DNA from: DATGLE01 sp035294325
GTDB taxonomy: Bacteria; Chloroflexota; Ktedonobacteria; Ktedonobacterales; Ktedonobacteraceae
Direction of reading: 5' to 3'
Assembly: GCA_035294325.1 (NCBI GenBank)
Contig: DATGLE010000044.1
Location: 1-31,060 of the forward strand
Length of the DNA stretch: 31,060 nt
The notes below the pieces were generated by a model. That model saw only the letters and a program-made list of their open reading frames with translations, did not search any database and was not told where the DNA came from. Of the stretch, positions 30,514 to 31,060 are shown piece after piece. The translations under genes were made by a program, and so were the position numbers. How positions within the stretch are numbered: position 1 is the first letter of the stretch; the number at the start of each line of letters is the position of its first letter.

Positions 30514-31060
30514 TTAACACATGCCGTGGAAGTTCGTGAAAATTCGGGTTTGACCGCGTAACGTTGTCGATCTGGGGGTCAAAATGGGGGTCAAAAAGCG
30601 CATGAGAGCCATACGTAAGGCAAGCTCCTTACGTATGGCTCCTCCTTCTGGCATGACAGGGGACATGACGAAGAGCACCTTGCAGCCACGCGCTTGCGCC
30701 GGCAGCGCGGCCAGATCCAGATGCCAGTTCTGTTCTTCCACCAGGTCCGTAAACACCTGCACGCCATCGGCCAATCGCACGCGCTGCGCCATCCCGTTAT
30801 AGGTGGGATTGGTGAGCAGCACGTGGTCGCCCGGGTTGACATAGCAGAGCAAGACATCGAGCATGGCTTCCCCGGCGCCGCAGGTGACGAGCACTTCGCC
30901 TTCTGGATCATAGTGCAGTCCAAGATCGGCCGCAATCCGGGCCGCAATAGCCTGCCGCAGTTCGGGGAGGCCATGCAGAGGTAAATAGCTATTATACCGA
31001 TCCACGCCCACAGCCTCTCGGGTCGCCTGGATGGCCTCGGCTGGCGGTGGCAGGTAGGCA
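30514..31060 (-). pseudogene. Aminotransferase class I/II, truncated (start beyond window)
   Basis: The frame is open from the window edge and reads SYLPLHGLPELRQAIAARIA, VTCGAGEAMLDVLLCYVNPGDHVLLTNPTYNG and CKVLFVMSPVMPEGGA, the first half of a fold-type I aminotransferase up to the region just before the conserved Asn-Pro-x-Gly. From about 30645 the frame enters a perfect inverted repeat and then unrelated sequence to a stop at 30514. The PLP-binding lysine and C-terminal domain are missing, so the product should be inactive. Confidence 0.75.
30606..30641. repeat. Perfect 15-bp inverted repeat at the aminotransferase breakpoint
   Basis: GAGCCATACGTAAGG (30606-30620) and its exact complement (30627-30641) flank CAAGCT. 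Homology of the aminotransferase stops at its outer edge. Next to it, GGGGGTCAAAA occurs twice in tandem (30576-30598). The arrangement suggests the end of an inserted element or a recombination scar. Confidence 0.55.

Noticed and set aside
1..31060. tRNA genes and CRISPR arrays
   Set aside because: No cloverleaf-like sequence with a TTCGA-type arm and no regularly spaced repeats were seen on reading through the window.

Overview
The window looks like a stretch of a Chloroflexota chromosome, most likely a soil ktedonobacterium. This is an inference from gene style: a Tat-type lipoprotein sugar-binding protein with a long twin-arginine leader, sugar ABC importers without their own ATPase, decayed IS630 and IS5 transposase remnants, and moderately GC-rich genes separated by debris-filled gaps. 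No rRNA, tRNA, CRISPR array or replication gene was seen.

Left part (1-10.4 kb). After a C-terminal gene fragment and a long perfect hairpin comes a minus-strand fluoride-resistance operon. Its leader carries a recognisable fluoride (crcB) riboswitch with a terminator expression platform, followed by a DUF190-4xCBS fusion protein, a stand-alone DUF190 protein and two overlapping CrcB/Fluc fluoride channels. A truncated IS630-type transposase abuts the operon promoter. Next come a tetR-ester cyclase pair sharing an operator-like motif, an NmrA-like gene broken by a frameshift, a sensor histidine kinase cut off just after its phospho-acceptor histidine, about 0.7 kb with no convincing gene, and an intact CPA2 (Kef/YbaL-type) cation/proton antiporter.

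Middle part (10.0-16.2 kb). On the minus strand a three-subunit molybdenum hydroxylase (FAD, 2Fe-2S and Mo subunits) is followed by an SDR dehydrogenase, a metal-dependent cyclase/formamidase-family hydrolase and a fragment of an ABC-2 permease. A decayed VOC (glyoxalase-like) gene lies just upstream. The set suggests oxidation and hydrolytic opening of a small, probably cyclic, compound.

Right part (16.2-28.6 kb). Two divergent transcription units form one carbohydrate-utilisation locus around a GntR/UTRA regulator. Leftward run gntR, a TIM-barrel isomerase/epimerase, a Dabb-domain protein, a NagB-like sugar-phosphate deaminase/isomerase, an FGGY kinase, a Gfo/Idh/MocA dehydrogenase and an LsrF-type aldolase/thiolase. 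Rightward run a sugar-binding lipoprotein, a PhyH-type Fe(II)/2-oxoglutarate dioxygenase, two permeases and an alpha/beta hydrolase. Back-to-back sigma-A-like promoters and repeated operator-like sequences lie between them. The gene combination does not match a pathway I can name and is the best candidate for an undescribed catabolic system.

Far right (28.6-31.06 kb). This is a graveyard: an internally deleted Gfo/Idh/MocA gene, a LonB-type protease fragment, a stop-riddled IS5-type transposase fragment, one intact dodecin gene with altered flavin-contact positions, several hairpins, and an aminotransferase truncated at a perfect 15-bp inverted repeat.
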